In this document: positions 36,676 to 45,658 of the stretch, in pieces | How positions within the stretch are numbered: the stretch's first letter is position 1 | Layout: each line of letters starts with the position of its first letter | Assembly: GCF_900215145.1 (NCBI RefSeq) | Contig: NZ_OBDO01000010.1 | Span: 124,001 to 188,000 of the forward strand | Direction of reading: 5' to 3' | Origin: Geodermatophilus sabuli | GTDB lineage: Bacteria; Actinomycetota; Actinomycetes; Mycobacteriales; Geodermatophilaceae | DNA length: 64,000 nucleotides | Made by a program: the position numbers and the translations under genes | Notes under the pieces: model-generated | The model's database searches: none | What the model was told of the DNA's origin: nothing | The model's input: only the letters and a program-made list of their open reading frames with translations

Positions 36676-37347
36676 ATGGGACAGGTGATCGGTGACCTGC
36701 TGCCGCTGGCGGTCGGGGTGGCGATCTCCCCCATCCCGATCATCGCCGTCATCCTGATGCTGCTCGCCCCGAAGGCCGGGGGCACCAGCGCCGGGTTCCT
36801 GCTCGGCTGGCTGGTCGGGATCGCCGGTGCGACCACGGCGTTCCTGCTGCTGGCCGGCACCCAGGACCTGGGCAGCAGCGAGCCGTCGACGGCCTCGTCC
36901 TGGGTCAAGCTCGTCCTCGGTGTGTTGCTGCTCGGGCTGGCCGTCGGGCAGTGGCGCGGACGGCCGCAGCCCGGTCAGCAGCCGGCGATGCCGAAGTGGA
37001 TGTCGGCTATCGACAAGTTCACCGCTGTCAAGGCAGCTGGCCTCGGCGTGCTGCTGTCGGCCGTGAACCCCAAGAACCTGCTGATGTGCGTGGCCGCCGG
37101 CACGACCATCGCCGGCGGGAGCCTCTCCACCGGCCAGGACGTCTGGTCGGTCGTGATGTTCACGGTGCTCGCGGCCAGCACCGTCGCTGTTCCGGTAGTC
37201 GGCTACGCCGTCGGCCGCAAGCGCATGGCCGGGCCCCTGGAGTCGTTGCGCGGCTGGCTGACGACGCACAGCGCGGCCGTCATGGCGACGCTGCTGCTGG
37301 TCATCGGCGTCGTCCTCCTGGGCAAGGGGCTGGGCGGGCTGCTGTGA
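36676..37347 (+). CDS. GAP-family (LysE-like) membrane transporter
   Basis: A 223-residue membrane protein with six hydrophobic segments, of the GAP/Sap family related to LysE exporters. Mycobacterial relatives take part in glycopeptidolipid and sulfolipid export. Typical are LPLAVGVAISPIPIIAVIL, AGFLLGWLVGIAGATTAFLL, SAVNPKNLLMCVAAGTTIAG and a final helix ATLLLVIGVVLLGKGLGGLL. GGGAGG precedes ATG 36676. Its stop overlaps the SulP start (GTGA). In this context it may export a product of sulfate-ester metabolism, an inference. Confidence 0.85.
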   Translation: MGQVIGDLLPLAVGVAISPIPIIAVILMLLAPKAGGTSAGFLLGWLVGIAGATTAFLLLAGTQDLGSSEPSTASSWVKLVLGVLLLGLAVGQWRGRPQPGQQPAMPKWMSAIDKFTAVKAAGLGVLLSAVNPKNLLMCVAAGTTIAGGSLSTGQDVWSVVMFTVLAASTVAVPVVGYAVGRKRMAGPLESLRGWLTTHSAAVMATLLLVIGVVLLGKGLGGLL

Positions 37348-39128
37348 GCGGGAGGTCGAGCACCCCGCTGCTGTTCGGCTCGTTGCGGGGCTACCGCGCG
37401 GGTTGGCTGCGCGCCGACCTGGTGGCCGGGCTGACGGTCTGGGCGGTGCTCGTGCCGGAGTCGCTGGCCTACGCGACCATCGCCGGGGTCCCGCCAGTGG
37501 TCGGGCTGTACGCCGCGGTGCCGGCGCTGCTGCTCTACGGCCTACTCGGCTCGTCCCGGCACCTGGTTGTGGCGTCCATGTCGGCGACCGCGGCGCTGTC
37601 CGCGGGGATCGTCGGCGACCTGGCCGATGGTGGCAGCGACCGGTACGTGGCACTCACCACCGCGCTGGCAGTCGTCGTCGGTCTCGTCGGCCTCGCCGCG
37701 GGGCTGGCCCGGATGGGCTTCCTCGCGTCGTTCATCTCCGAGCCGGTGCTCAAGGGCTTCATCATCGGGCTCGCGCTGACGATCATCGTGGGGCAGCTGC
37801 CCAAGCTGTTCGGCGTCCCGAAAGGGGACGGCGACTTCTTCGAGCAGCTCGTGTTCGTGATTGCCAACCTCGGCGACACCATCGTCCCGACGCTGATCGT
37901 CGGCGGAGCCAGCCTGCTGCTGGTCCTTCTGCTGCGCCGGTGGCTGCCGCTGGTCCCCGGGGCACTGGTGGCCGTACTGCTGGGCATCGCCGCGGTGGCC
38001 CTGCTCGACCTCGACCAGGAGGGCGTGGCGATCGTCGGCCAGATCGACGCCGGTCTCCCCCGACTCGGCCTGCCACACGCCCAGGCCGGCGACTACCTCA
38101 CCCTGATCGGCGCCTCGGTCGGGGTGCTGCTCATCGGCTACGCCGAGGGCCTGGGCGCGGCCAAGACCTACGCGGCGAAGGCCGGCTACGACGTCGACCC
38201 CAACCGGGAACTCCTCGGCCTCGGCGCGGCCAACCTCGGCGCGGGACTCGCCTCGGGAATGGTGGTCAACGGCAGCCTGTCCAAGACCGCCGTCAACGGC
38301 GGCGCCGGAGCCAAGAGCCAGCTGTCGGGCCTGACCGTGGCCGCGCTAACCGTGATCACGTTGCTGTTCCTGACCGGGCTGTTCGAGCAGCTGCCCGAGG
38401 CCACCCTCGCCGCCGTCGTCATCGCCGCGGTTCTCGAGCTCGTCGACGTCCCGGCGCTGCGACGGCTGTACCGGGTGTGGACGCCGCACCTGGGCGGCAT
38501 CTACGGCTGGGCGGCCCGGGCGGACTTCTTGGCGGCCATCGCCGCGTTGCTCGGCGTGCTGGTCTTCGACACCCTGCCCGGCCTGTTCATCGGCATCGCG
38601 GTCTCACTGGTGTTGTTGCTCTACCGGGCCTCACGGCCGCACATCGCCCGCCTGGCCCGCGGCACCGAGCCCGGCATGTGGCTCGACCTCGACCGCCATC
38701 CCGACCTGACGCCCGACCCCGCGGTACTGGTGCTGCGGGTGGAGTCCGGCCTGTTCTTCGCCAACGCCGACCACGTCCGGGACCACGTCCGCGGCCTTCT
38801 GACCGAGAGCACCTGCGCCGTCGTCCTCGACGCTCAGACCGCCCCGTTCATCGACGTCACCGCCACCGGCATGCTCACCCAGCTCGCCCACGACCTCACC
38901 CGCCGGCACGTGACGCTGGCTTTCGCCCATCCCATCGGCCAGACCCGCGACGTCCTCCGCCGCGCAGCCGCGAGCAGCGGAGTCACACTCAGCGTCTACC
39001 CCGACGTCGACGCAGCCGTCATGGACACCCGGAGCCGTCAGGACGAGCCGACGTCCCCGCCAGGTGACCCCGCTCCGCCGGCGAGCTCACCCAGGGCGGG
39101 CGAGGCGCCTCGCCGCACGGAGCCGTGA
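37344..39128 (+). CDS. SulP-family sulfate/anion permease with STAS domain
   Basis: A 594-residue transporter of the SLC26/SulP family. The membrane domain opens with LRADLVAGLTVWAVLVPESL and AYATIAGVPPVVGLYAAVPA, the family signature, and contains GGAGAKSQLSGLTVAALTV. A C-terminal STAS domain (about residues 465-570) reads VLRVESGLFFANADHVRDHV and APFIDVTATGMLTQLAHDLT. Sulfate is the commonest substrate, but bicarbonate or other anions are possible. GTG 37344 overlaps the GAP stop, and the gene follows an alkylsulfatase, supporting a role in handling released sulfate. Confidence 0.9.
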   Translation: MSGRSSTPLLFGSLRGYRAGWLRADLVAGLTVWAVLVPESLAYATIAGVPPVVGLYAAVPALLLYGLLGSSRHLVVASMSATAALSAGIVGDLADGGSDRYVALTTALAVVVGLVGLAAGLARMGFLASFISEPVLKGFIIGLALTIIVGQLPKLFGVPKGDGDFFEQLVFVIANLGDTIVPTLIVGGASLLLVLLLRRWLPLVPGALVAVLLGIAAVALLDLDQEGVAIVGQIDAGLPRLGLPHAQAGDYLTLIGASVGVLLIGYAEGLGAAKTYAAKAGYDVDPNRELLGLGAANLGAGLASGMVVNGSLSKTAVNGGAGAKSQLSGLTVAALTVITLLFLTGLFEQLPEATLAAVVIAAVLELVDVPALRRLYRVWTPHLGGIYGWAARADFLAAIAALLGVLVFDTLPGLFIGIAVSLVLLLYRASRPHIARLARGTEPGMWLDLDRHPDLTPDPAVLVLRVESGLFFANADHVRDHVRGLLTESTCAVVLDAQTAPFIDVTATGMLTQLAHDLTRRHVTLAFAHPIGQTRDVLRRAAASSGVTLSVYPDVDAAVMDTRSRQDEPTSPPGDPAPPASSPRAGEAPRRTEP

Positions 39129-39173
39129 GGATCGGCGCGGCACCGGCCGGCCACCACCCAGGAAGGGACGCCC

Positions 39174-40535
39174 ATGTCATCAGTGGACTCGGGATCACCG
39201 GAGCGCGCCGCGACGCACCGACGGGCGGTCGAGGCGGTGATGTGGGGGATGCCTGCCGTGAACTACCAGATGATGTACGAGGCCTCGGCGCGGACCGGTG
39301 GGCCCGGGGACAACCAGATCGTCTTCTGGCCAGGCCTGCTGGACGGGCACAACCAGACCCTCACGCCCAACCCCGACGTCATCTACCTGATGCCGTTCTT
39401 CACCACCAAGCAGGTCGGGCCGATCGTGCTGGAGGTGCCGCCCGCCGGGGACGAAGGCTCGCTCAACGGCAGCATCATGAACTACTGGCAGGTCGCCCTC
39501 GAGGACATCGGCCCGGCCGGCGTCGACGAGGGCACAGGCGGGCGGTGCCTCATCCTGCCGCCCGACTTCGACGGTGAGGTGCCCGCGGGCTACCTCCCGC
39601 TGCGCTCGGACACCTACCAGGGATACGGGCTGATCCGCTCAGTCCTGCGCAGCGGCAGCGCTGCCGACATCGACCAGGCCATCGCCTACGCCCACCAGAT
39701 CAAGCTCTACCCCCTGGCCGAGGTTGACGACCCCCCGGAGACGGACTGGGTCGACGCATCCGGCTCCCTGTTCGACGCGGCCATCCCGTACGACCTGCGG
39801 TTCTTCCAGGCCCTGGACCGGACCGTGCAGGCCGAGCCGTTCCTGCACCGTGACCGGGTGATGATCAACCAGCTCCGCAGCATCGGCATCCAGCGGGGCA
39901 CGCCTTTCGCGCCCGGCCCGGAACTGGCGGAGATCCTGACCGCCGCCGCTGCCGACGCGCAGGCATGGATCGATGCCGAGTACGAGAAGGTCTTCCACCC
40001 CTTCACGCCCACGGCCCGCTGGGCGCTGCCGGCCCTGCCCGAGCTGATCACCGCCACCGAGGCCAACTTCGAGCAGCCCGATGCCTACCCCGTCGATGCC
40101 CGCGGCGTCGCCTACAGCTTCGCGTTCTTCAGCTCCAAGCACCTCGGCAAGGGGCAATTCTATCTGATGACCATTGCCGACGAGGACGGAAAGGCCCTGG
40201 ACGGCGCCAACACCTACCGGCTCACCGTGCCCGCCGACGCACCGGTCACCCAGTACTGGTCGGTGACCGTCTACGACCGCGCCACCCACACCCTGATCCG
40301 CGACGCTCCGCGAGCAGGCTGCTCGTCACAGGCCGAGAACTTGACCGTCAACGACGACGGCTCCACCGACATCTACTTCGGCCCGACAGCCCCGGCTGGT
40401 TCCGGGCCCAACTGGGTGCCCACCGACCCTGGCGGCCGTTTCGAGGCCCTCTTCCGCTTCTACGGCCCGACATCGTCTCTCTACGACCACACGTGGCGGC
40501 TGCCCGACATCGGGCAGACCCCAGCCGCGCGCTGA
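39174..40535 (+). CDS. DUF1254/DUF1214 domain protein (second copy)
   Basis: A 453-residue paralogue of the protein at 25456. DUF1254 occupies about residues 20-150 (VEAVMWGMPAVNYQMMYEAS, NQTLTPNPDVIYLMPFF). DUF1214 occupies about 310-430 (RGVAYSFAFFSSKHLGKGQF, TYRLTVPADAPVTQYWSVTV, then YDRATHTLIRD). No signal peptide. CAGGAAGGGA precedes ATG 39174, 45 bp after the SulP gene on the same strand, so it is probably the last gene of the sulfate cassette. DUF1254 proteins have no defined reaction; the linkage here is a clue worth testing. Confidence 0.87.
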   Translation: MSSVDSGSPERAATHRRAVEAVMWGMPAVNYQMMYEASARTGGPGDNQIVFWPGLLDGHNQTLTPNPDVIYLMPFFTTKQVGPIVLEVPPAGDEGSLNGSIMNYWQVALEDIGPAGVDEGTGGRCLILPPDFDGEVPAGYLPLRSDTYQGYGLIRSVLRSGSAADIDQAIAYAHQIKLYPLAEVDDPPETDWVDASGSLFDAAIPYDLRFFQALDRTVQAEPFLHRDRVMINQLRSIGIQRGTPFAPGPELAEILTAAAADAQAWIDAEYEKVFHPFTPTARWALPALPELITATEANFEQPDAYPVDARGVAYSFAFFSSKHLGKGQFYLMTIADEDGKALDGANTYRLTVPADAPVTQYWSVTVYDRATHTLIRDAPRAGCSSQAENLTVNDDGSTDIYFGPTAPAGSGPNWVPTDPGGRFEALFRFYGPTSSLYDHTWRLPDIGQTPAAR

Positions 40536-41126
40536 CACGAGTGACGCGGTTCGGGGGTCGGTCTCCTTTCCGCGCCACCCCGGATGGGTGGACGCGGACG
40601 GGCACCGTTCGTCGCTCGGATCGGTCGGCAATCGCCCCTCGACGACCCGCGATCCGGACCACCGCACCACCGGCGCCGCTGCCCGGCGCGCAGACCACCG
40701 ACGGCCACGCCGGCAGTCCCAGCGGGGCCGGGGAGCGCCCCGGCGGCCCACGGCCGCGGCGCCGGGCCGGCTGCGAACGGACCGGTGACGACGGGGCCGA
40801 GGTCGGCCCCAGCTGTGCCGGCCGTGGCTGCGGCGGCCCCGCCGGCGGCAGCCGAACGGGATGCACCGGGCTCCGAGGCCGAGCCGCAACCTGCCGACCC
40901 AACGCAACTACGGGATCGCACGCTCCGGCCGGAATCGCCCTCCGCGGCGGGCTCCGGCCGCGATGCCCGGCCGGTGCACACCCGCGTGTAGGGGCGGCCA
41001 GCGGAGAACCCCTGCTCCAGTCGGGGGCGCAGTGGGGCGACGCGCGGAGGCTGCCCGGGCAGCGCCCACGCCGATGCCGGAGCATCGCCTGAGCACCGGC
41101 TGCCCCGCACCGGGGCCGGAAACGGC
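40536..41126. other. Gene-free spacer before the right tRNA copy
   Basis: 591 bp at the right end of the island. Open frames exist on both strands (for example 40584-40991) because of the base composition. Their products are low-complexity Ala/Pro/Arg sequences without Shine-Dalgarno sites, and I do not call them. Confidence 0.5.
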
Positions 41127-41158
41127 ACCGGCCCCTCCGCCAAGCGGTAGGGGCCGGT
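41127..41158 (-). terminator. Terminator downstream of tRNA-fMet copy 2
   Basis: A 10-bp perfect stem (41127-41136 with 41149-41158) extended by an inner CCG/CGG helix, beginning 30 bp past the tRNA 3' end on the minus strand. It is unrelated in sequence to the terminator of copy 1. Confidence 0.7.
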
Positions 41159-41186
41159 CCGAAACAGCGGAATCGCAAGTCCGCGT

Positions 41187-41265
41187 AGTAGCGGGGGCAG
41201 GATTCGAACCTGCGACCTCTGGGTTATGAGCCCAGCGAGCTACCGAGCTGCTCCACCCCGCGTCG
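41187..41265. repeat. 79-bp direct repeat, right copy (contains tRNA-fMet)
   Basis: Exact copy of 21131-21209 in the same orientation, 20,056 bp away. Sequence similarity stops abruptly on both sides. Confidence 0.8.
41189..41262 (-). tRNA. tRNA-fMet (CAT), initiator, copy 2
   Basis: Identical in all 74 positions to copy 1, with the same initiator hallmarks (C1/U72 mismatch, A11:U24, three G:C pairs below the anticodon loop). Its flanks and terminator differ from copy 1. Which copy is ancestral cannot be told from sequence alone; this one is next to the conserved UPF0182 block. Confidence 0.96.
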
Positions 41266-41376
41266 GTAGGATCAGCTTACCTCCCTGCCGAGGGCTCGCG
41301 CACCCGGCCCGGGGGTGGGCCGCACCACACGCGGACGGGAGCGGGCCCTGGTGCCCGCTCCCGGCTGCGACGGTGG

Positions 41377-44328
41377 TCAGCCGCCCGGCGTCGCCGCGGC
41401 CCCCTGCGCGGCCTGGTATGCCTCGACGGCGGCCTGCAGGTCGGCCAGCGCCTGCCCCTGGGCGGCGAAGTCACCGTTGCGCTGCGCGTTCTCCAGGGCC
41501 TGCAGGGCGGAGTTGATGTCGGTGACCGCCTGCTCCAGCGCCGGGGCGTCCCCCGTCCCGCCGGCGTCCGGAGCCGGTTCCGCGGGCGTGGTGGGTTCCG
41601 CCGGGGTCGTGGGCTCGCTCGGGGTCGGCTCCGCCGGCGTCCCGTCGCTGTCGGTGGCCGACTCCCCCGCCCCGGCGCCGAACACCTGGTCCAGCGCCTC
41701 GGAGAGGGTGTTGGCGTAGCCGACCCGGTCGCCGTAGTTGACCAGCACCTTCTGCAGCAGCGGGAAGGAGTTCTCTCCCGTGCCCTCCACGTACAGCGGC
41801 TCCACGTACAGCAGCCCGTTCCCACCGATCGGCAGGGTCAGCAGGTTGCCGAACACCGCCCGGGACTCCTGGCTGTTGTACAGCGTGAGGTCCGGGCGCA
41901 CCTGGTTGTTCGTGATGAACGACTGCTGCACCTGCTGCGGACCGCGGAACGGCGTGTTGCCCGGCAGCCGCAGCACCTGGATCTCCCCGTAGGTCTCCGG
42001 GTCGCTGGACGCAGAGATGAACGACGAGAGGTTCTCGCGGCGGAAGGCGTTGAGTGCGCTGGTCAGCTGGAAGCTGGCCTGCTCGTCACCGGGCCGCTGC
42101 GCCAGGATGTAGTACGGCGGCTGCGCCTCCTGGGTGTCCTGGGTGGGGTCGGCCGGCACCTGCCAGCGGTCGTTCTGGTTGTAGAAGTCGACCGGGTCGC
42201 TGACGTGGTAGCGGGTCAGGACGTCCCGCTGCAGCTTGAACAGGTCCTCCGGGTACCGGACGTGCCCGACCAGCTCGTCGGACATCTCCTCGCGCGGCTG
42301 GATCACCCCGGGGAACGACTTCATGAACGTCTCGAGGACCGGGTCGTCCTCGTCCCACGCGTAGAGGGTCACCGTGCCGTCGTAGGCGTCCACGGTGGCC
42401 TTCACCGAGTTGCGGATGTAGTTGAACTGCTCGTTCGGCAGCGCCGTCGTCCCGGTGCCGGTCAGCGCATCGGAGGCGGCCTCCCCCAGCTCCATCGACT
42501 CCGAGTACGGGTACGAGTCCGACGTGGTGTAGCCGTCGAGGACCCAGGTCACCCGGCCGTCGATGACCGCTGGGTACGGGTCGCCGTCCACCTCGAGGAA
42601 GGGCGCGGCCTTCTCCACCCGCTCCCGCGGGTCACGCACGTAGAGCACCCGCGAGGAGTCGTTGACCGCGCTGGAGAGCAGGAAGTTGCGCTCCCGGTAG
42701 TAGATCGTGAAGGTCAGCTGCCGGAAGAAGTTCCCGATCGCGACGCCGCCCTCGCCGTCGTAGGTGTTGTTGATCTGACCTTCGTCGGAGCCGTCCTCGG
42801 GCTGGTCGAACTCCCGCGGGGTCGCCCCCTCGGGCGCGCCCACGACCGAGTAGTCCTCGATCAGCTCGCCGTAGTAGATCCGCGGCTGCTCGACGTCGAT
42901 GTTGCCGATCGTCGGGAGGTCGCGGGTGGTGAAGTTGGGCTCGCCGCCCTCCTGCCCGGCCACCACCTCGCGGGCCGGGGCCGCGACGAAGCCGTTGCCG
43001 TGCGTGTAGACGGTGTGCCGGTTGATCCAGGTGTCCTGGTTCTCCGACAGGCCCAGGCTGTCCAGCTCGCGGACGGCGACGACGTAGTCGCGGGTCTGGC
43101 CGTCGATCGTGTACCGGTCGATGTCCAGCTTCTCCGGGAAGCCGTACACGTTGCGGATCTGCTGGCGCGCGGTGAACGTGTCGGACAGGACGTTGGGGTC
43201 CAGCAGCCGGGCGTTGGGGATCGTCTCGGTGTCGTTGCGCAGTTCGGCCAGCGCCGCCTGGGTGTCGACCTCGTCGCCGGTGCTCTCCTGCGCGTAGTCG
43301 ATGTACTCGACGTCGGCGAGGTCGTAGGCCTGCCGGGTCGAGGCGATGGCCCGCTCGATGTAGTCCGCCTCCCGCTGGTCGGCGCTGGGCCGCACCACGA
43401 ACTGCTGCACGATCGCCGGGTAGGCGACCCCGATGACCAGGCTGGACAGCAGCAGCAGCACCAGCGCGGCGGCCGGCAGCCGGAAGTTGCGGACGACGAT
43501 GTTGGCGAAGAAGGCGATCGCGCAGACGGCCGCGGCGAACACCAGGATCGTCTTGGCCGGCAGCAGCGCGTTGACGTCGGTGTAGCTCGCGCCGCTGAAC
43601 AGCTCGCCCCGGTCGGAGTAGACCAGCCCGTAGCGGTCCAGCCAGTAGGCCACCGCCTTGAGGGCGACGAACAGCCCGAGCAGGACCGACAGCTGCACCA
43701 TCGCCGCCGAGGTGAGTTTCTGGCCCGGCGTCTGCAGCCGCAGCCCGCCGAAGACGTAGTGCGTCAGCAGCGCCCCGATCAGCGACAGCAGCACGATCGC
43801 GAAGCCGAAGCCCAGCAGCAGCCGGTAGAACGGGTAGTCGAAGACGAAGAAGGAGACGTCGAGGCCGAACTGCGGGTCGGTCTGGCCGAAGTCCGTGGCG
43901 TTCCGGAAGGTCAGCCACGTCTCCCAGTTGCTCTGGGCCGTGAACCCGGCGAACAGCCCCAGGACGACGGCGACGGCGGTGAGCACGAGGGTGCGGCGCG
44001 GCTCCAGCGACTGGCGGTAGCGCTCGAGGTTCTGCTGCTCCAGCGACATCGGCCGGAAGGTGGGCCGGAAACGGTAGGCGAGGTAGATGGACAGCGACGT
44101 GAGGCCGCCGGTGGCCACCCCCGCGATGGCGAACAGCAGCGCACGGGTCTGCAGCTCGGTCCAGAAGACCTCGGTGTAGCCGGTCTCGTCGAACCAGAGG
44201 TAGTCGACGTAGACGTTGGTGAGTGTCCCGATGGCCGTGAAGACCACCAGCAGCACGCCGATGGCCCCGATGACCACCTTGGCGCGCCGCGACAGCGTCG
44301 GCACGGACACGGGGGGCCGCATGGCCAC
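41377..44328 (-). CDS. UPF0182 family membrane protein
   Basis: A 983-residue membrane protein of the UPF0182 family, found throughout actinobacteria. Seven or so N-terminal helices (residues 17-320, for example VVIGAIGVLLVVFTAIGTL) precede a large extracytoplasmic domain with NYIRNSVKATVDAYDGTVTL and DPVLETFMKSFPGVIQP. A Thr/Glu/Pro-rich linker with TTPAEPTTPAEP repeats and a 70-residue helical tail (ALQALENAQRNGDFAAQGQA) close the protein. Molecular function is unknown. GTG 44328 has AAGGAG upstream; ATG 44322 is the alternative. Its position next to the PDZ protein and DUF2342 gene is conserved in mycobacteria. Confidence 0.92.
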   Translation of the reverse strand: MAMRPPVSVPTLSRRAKVVIGAIGVLLVVFTAIGTLTNVYVDYLWFDETGYTEVFWTELQTRALLFAIAGVATGGLTSLSIYLAYRFRPTFRPMSLEQQNLERYRQSLEPRRTLVLTAVAVVLGLFAGFTAQSNWETWLTFRNATDFGQTDPQFGLDVSFFVFDYPFYRLLLGFGFAIVLLSLIGALLTHYVFGGLRLQTPGQKLTSAAMVQLSVLLGLFVALKAVAYWLDRYGLVYSDRGELFSGASYTDVNALLPAKTILVFAAAVCAIAFFANIVVRNFRLPAAALVLLLLSSLVIGVAYPAIVQQFVVRPSADQREADYIERAIASTRQAYDLADVEYIDYAQESTGDEVDTQAALAELRNDTETIPNARLLDPNVLSDTFTARQQIRNVYGFPEKLDIDRYTIDGQTRDYVVAVRELDSLGLSENQDTWINRHTVYTHGNGFVAAPAREVVAGQEGGEPNFTTRDLPTIGNIDVEQPRIYYGELIEDYSVVGAPEGATPREFDQPEDGSDEGQINNTYDGEGGVAIGNFFRQLTFTIYYRERNFLLSSAVNDSSRVLYVRDPRERVEKAAPFLEVDGDPYPAVIDGRVTWVLDGYTTSDSYPYSESMELGEAASDALTGTGTTALPNEQFNYIRNSVKATVDAYDGTVTLYAWDEDDPVLETFMKSFPGVIQPREEMSDELVGHVRYPEDLFKLQRDVLTRYHVSDPVDFYNQNDRWQVPADPTQDTQEAQPPYYILAQRPGDEQASFQLTSALNAFRRENLSSFISASSDPETYGEIQVLRLPGNTPFRGPQQVQQSFITNNQVRPDLTLYNSQESRAVFGNLLTLPIGGNGLLYVEPLYVEGTGENSFPLLQKVLVNYGDRVGYANTLSEALDQVFGAGAGESATDSDGTPAEPTPSEPTTPAEPTTPAEPAPDAGGTGDAPALEQAVTDINSALQALENAQRNGDFAAQGQALADLQAAVEAYQAAQGAAATPGG

Positions 44329-44523
44329 GAGCGGTCTCCTTCAGTTGCGGTCGTGGCGGGTCGCCACGGAGTTGCCGGCCGCGGACGGCCGGACCGGCCG
44401 ATGCGCCTCCGGCGTACGTCCGGTCAACCCAGACCAACGCGCGGGACCGCCCCGGGTTCCCCGATCACCCGCTCCGGCCGACAGCTTCCCCCACGACGGC
44501 GGCGCCGTGGGGCAGGGGCGTCC

Positions 44524-45546
44524 TCAGCAGGGGTCCGGCGCCCGGTCCGCGCGGAAGTCAGCGAGGGCGTCGAGGGCGTCGTCGAGCGTGGCGACGCGGG
44601 CCGTGGTGAGCCCGGGCTGGGGCGCGGCCAGCGCGTCGGCGCAGTTGTCCGCCGGGACGAGGAACAGCTCGGCGCCGATGTCGGCGGCGGCGACCATCTT
44701 CAGCTGGATGCCACCGATCGGGCCGACGTTCCCCTCGGCGTCGATCGTCCCGGTCCCGGCCACCTGCGCGCCGCCGGTCAGGTCGGTGTCGCCGACCAGG
44801 TCGAGGATGCCCAGGCTGAGCATCAGCCCCGCCGACGGGCCACCGACGTCGGACACCCGGATGTCGACGTCGAACGGCGCCGAGGGCTGCTCGCGGATCA
44901 GCACGCCCAGCAGCGACCCCTCGCCGTCCTCGGCGGCGCCGGTGGTCACCGTCGCCGTCCCCGGCTCGCCCAGGCGGGTGTACCCGACGACGACCGCCGA
45001 GCCGCCGGGGATCGACCCCAGCACCTGGTCGAGCGCCTCCGCATCCGGCGTGGGCCGCCCGTCGACGCTGTCGATCGCGTCGCCCTCCTCCAGCAGCCCC
45101 TCGGACGGCGACTCCTCCGACAGCCCGCGGACGACCACCTTGACCGGGTAGCCGAGCTGCCCCAGGGCCGCGGCCTCGGCGGCCTCCTCGGAGCTGAGGA
45201 AGGCCTGCCGGTTGGCCTCCCGGGTCTCCTCCTCGGAGCGTCCGGAGGGGTAGACGGCCTCCTCCGGCACGACGCTGACCTCGTCGTCGAACCATCCCCG
45301 CACGGCCTCGACGAGGCTCAGTCCGGCGCGGCTGACCCCGACGGTGGTCAGCGTCAGCTGCCCCTCGACCTCGTTGCGCTCGCGCCCCTGGAGGTCGATC
45401 ACCGGCTCGCCGTCGATCTCCCCCAGCGTGTCGAACGTCGGCCCGGGCACCTGTGCGACGTAGGGCACCGGGACCGCGGCGCCGAGCACGCCGAAGACCA
45501 CCAGCAGCACGACACCGACGCTGAGGACGGCCATCCGACGGGTCAC
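44524..45546 (-). CDS. YlbL-family PDZ/Lon-like secreted serine protease
   Basis: A 340-residue protein anchored by an N-terminal helix (MAVLSVGVVLLVVFGVLGAA). A PDZ domain follows (about residues 135-215, SEGLLEEGDAIDSVDGRPT), then a Lon-type proteolytic domain (about 225-335). The Ser-Lys dyad is visible: VGGPSAGLMLSLGILD carries the Ser and GNVGPIGGIQLKMVAAADIG the Lys. It acts outside the membrane; targets are unknown. GTG 45546 is divergent from the DUF2342 gene (112 bp). It lies 195 bp upstream of UPF0182, the conserved order. Confidence 0.9.
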   Translation of the reverse strand: MTRRMAVLSVGVVLLVVFGVLGAAVPVPYVAQVPGPTFDTLGEIDGEPVIDLQGRERNEVEGQLTLTTVGVSRAGLSLVEAVRGWFDDEVSVVPEEAVYPSGRSEEETREANRQAFLSSEEAAEAAALGQLGYPVKVVVRGLSEESPSEGLLEEGDAIDSVDGRPTPDAEALDQVLGSIPGGSAVVVGYTRLGEPGTATVTTGAAEDGEGSLLGVLIREQPSAPFDVDIRVSDVGGPSAGLMLSLGILDLVGDTDLTGGAQVAGTGTIDAEGNVGPIGGIQLKMVAAADIGAELFLVPADNCADALAAPQPGLTTARVATLDDALDALADFRADRAPDPC

Positions 45547-45658
45547 GACGGGCCAGCTTAGGTCGCCTGCCTGGGCCCGGCCGCCGCTTCGACGGTTCCC
45601 CGTTGCGCTCCGGGCGGACGACGACGCCGGGGGAAGATCACGCGTCTACCGTGGGGGC

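Noticed and set aside
40584..40991. A 135-codon frame before the right tRNA copy
   Set aside because: Ala/Pro/Arg-rich low-complexity product, overlapping long frames on the other strand, and no translation signal.
21210..41186. Integrase, recombinase or phage genes expected for a tRNA-borne island
   Set aside because: All frames between the tRNA copies were read; none shows tyrosine or serine recombinase motifs, so a mobile-element call is not made.
42205..45561. An 1118-codon plus-strand open frame
   Set aside because: Shadow of UPF0182 and the PDZ protein gene, created by strong third-position GC bias; composition is His/Gly/Arg/Val-rich without domain pattern.
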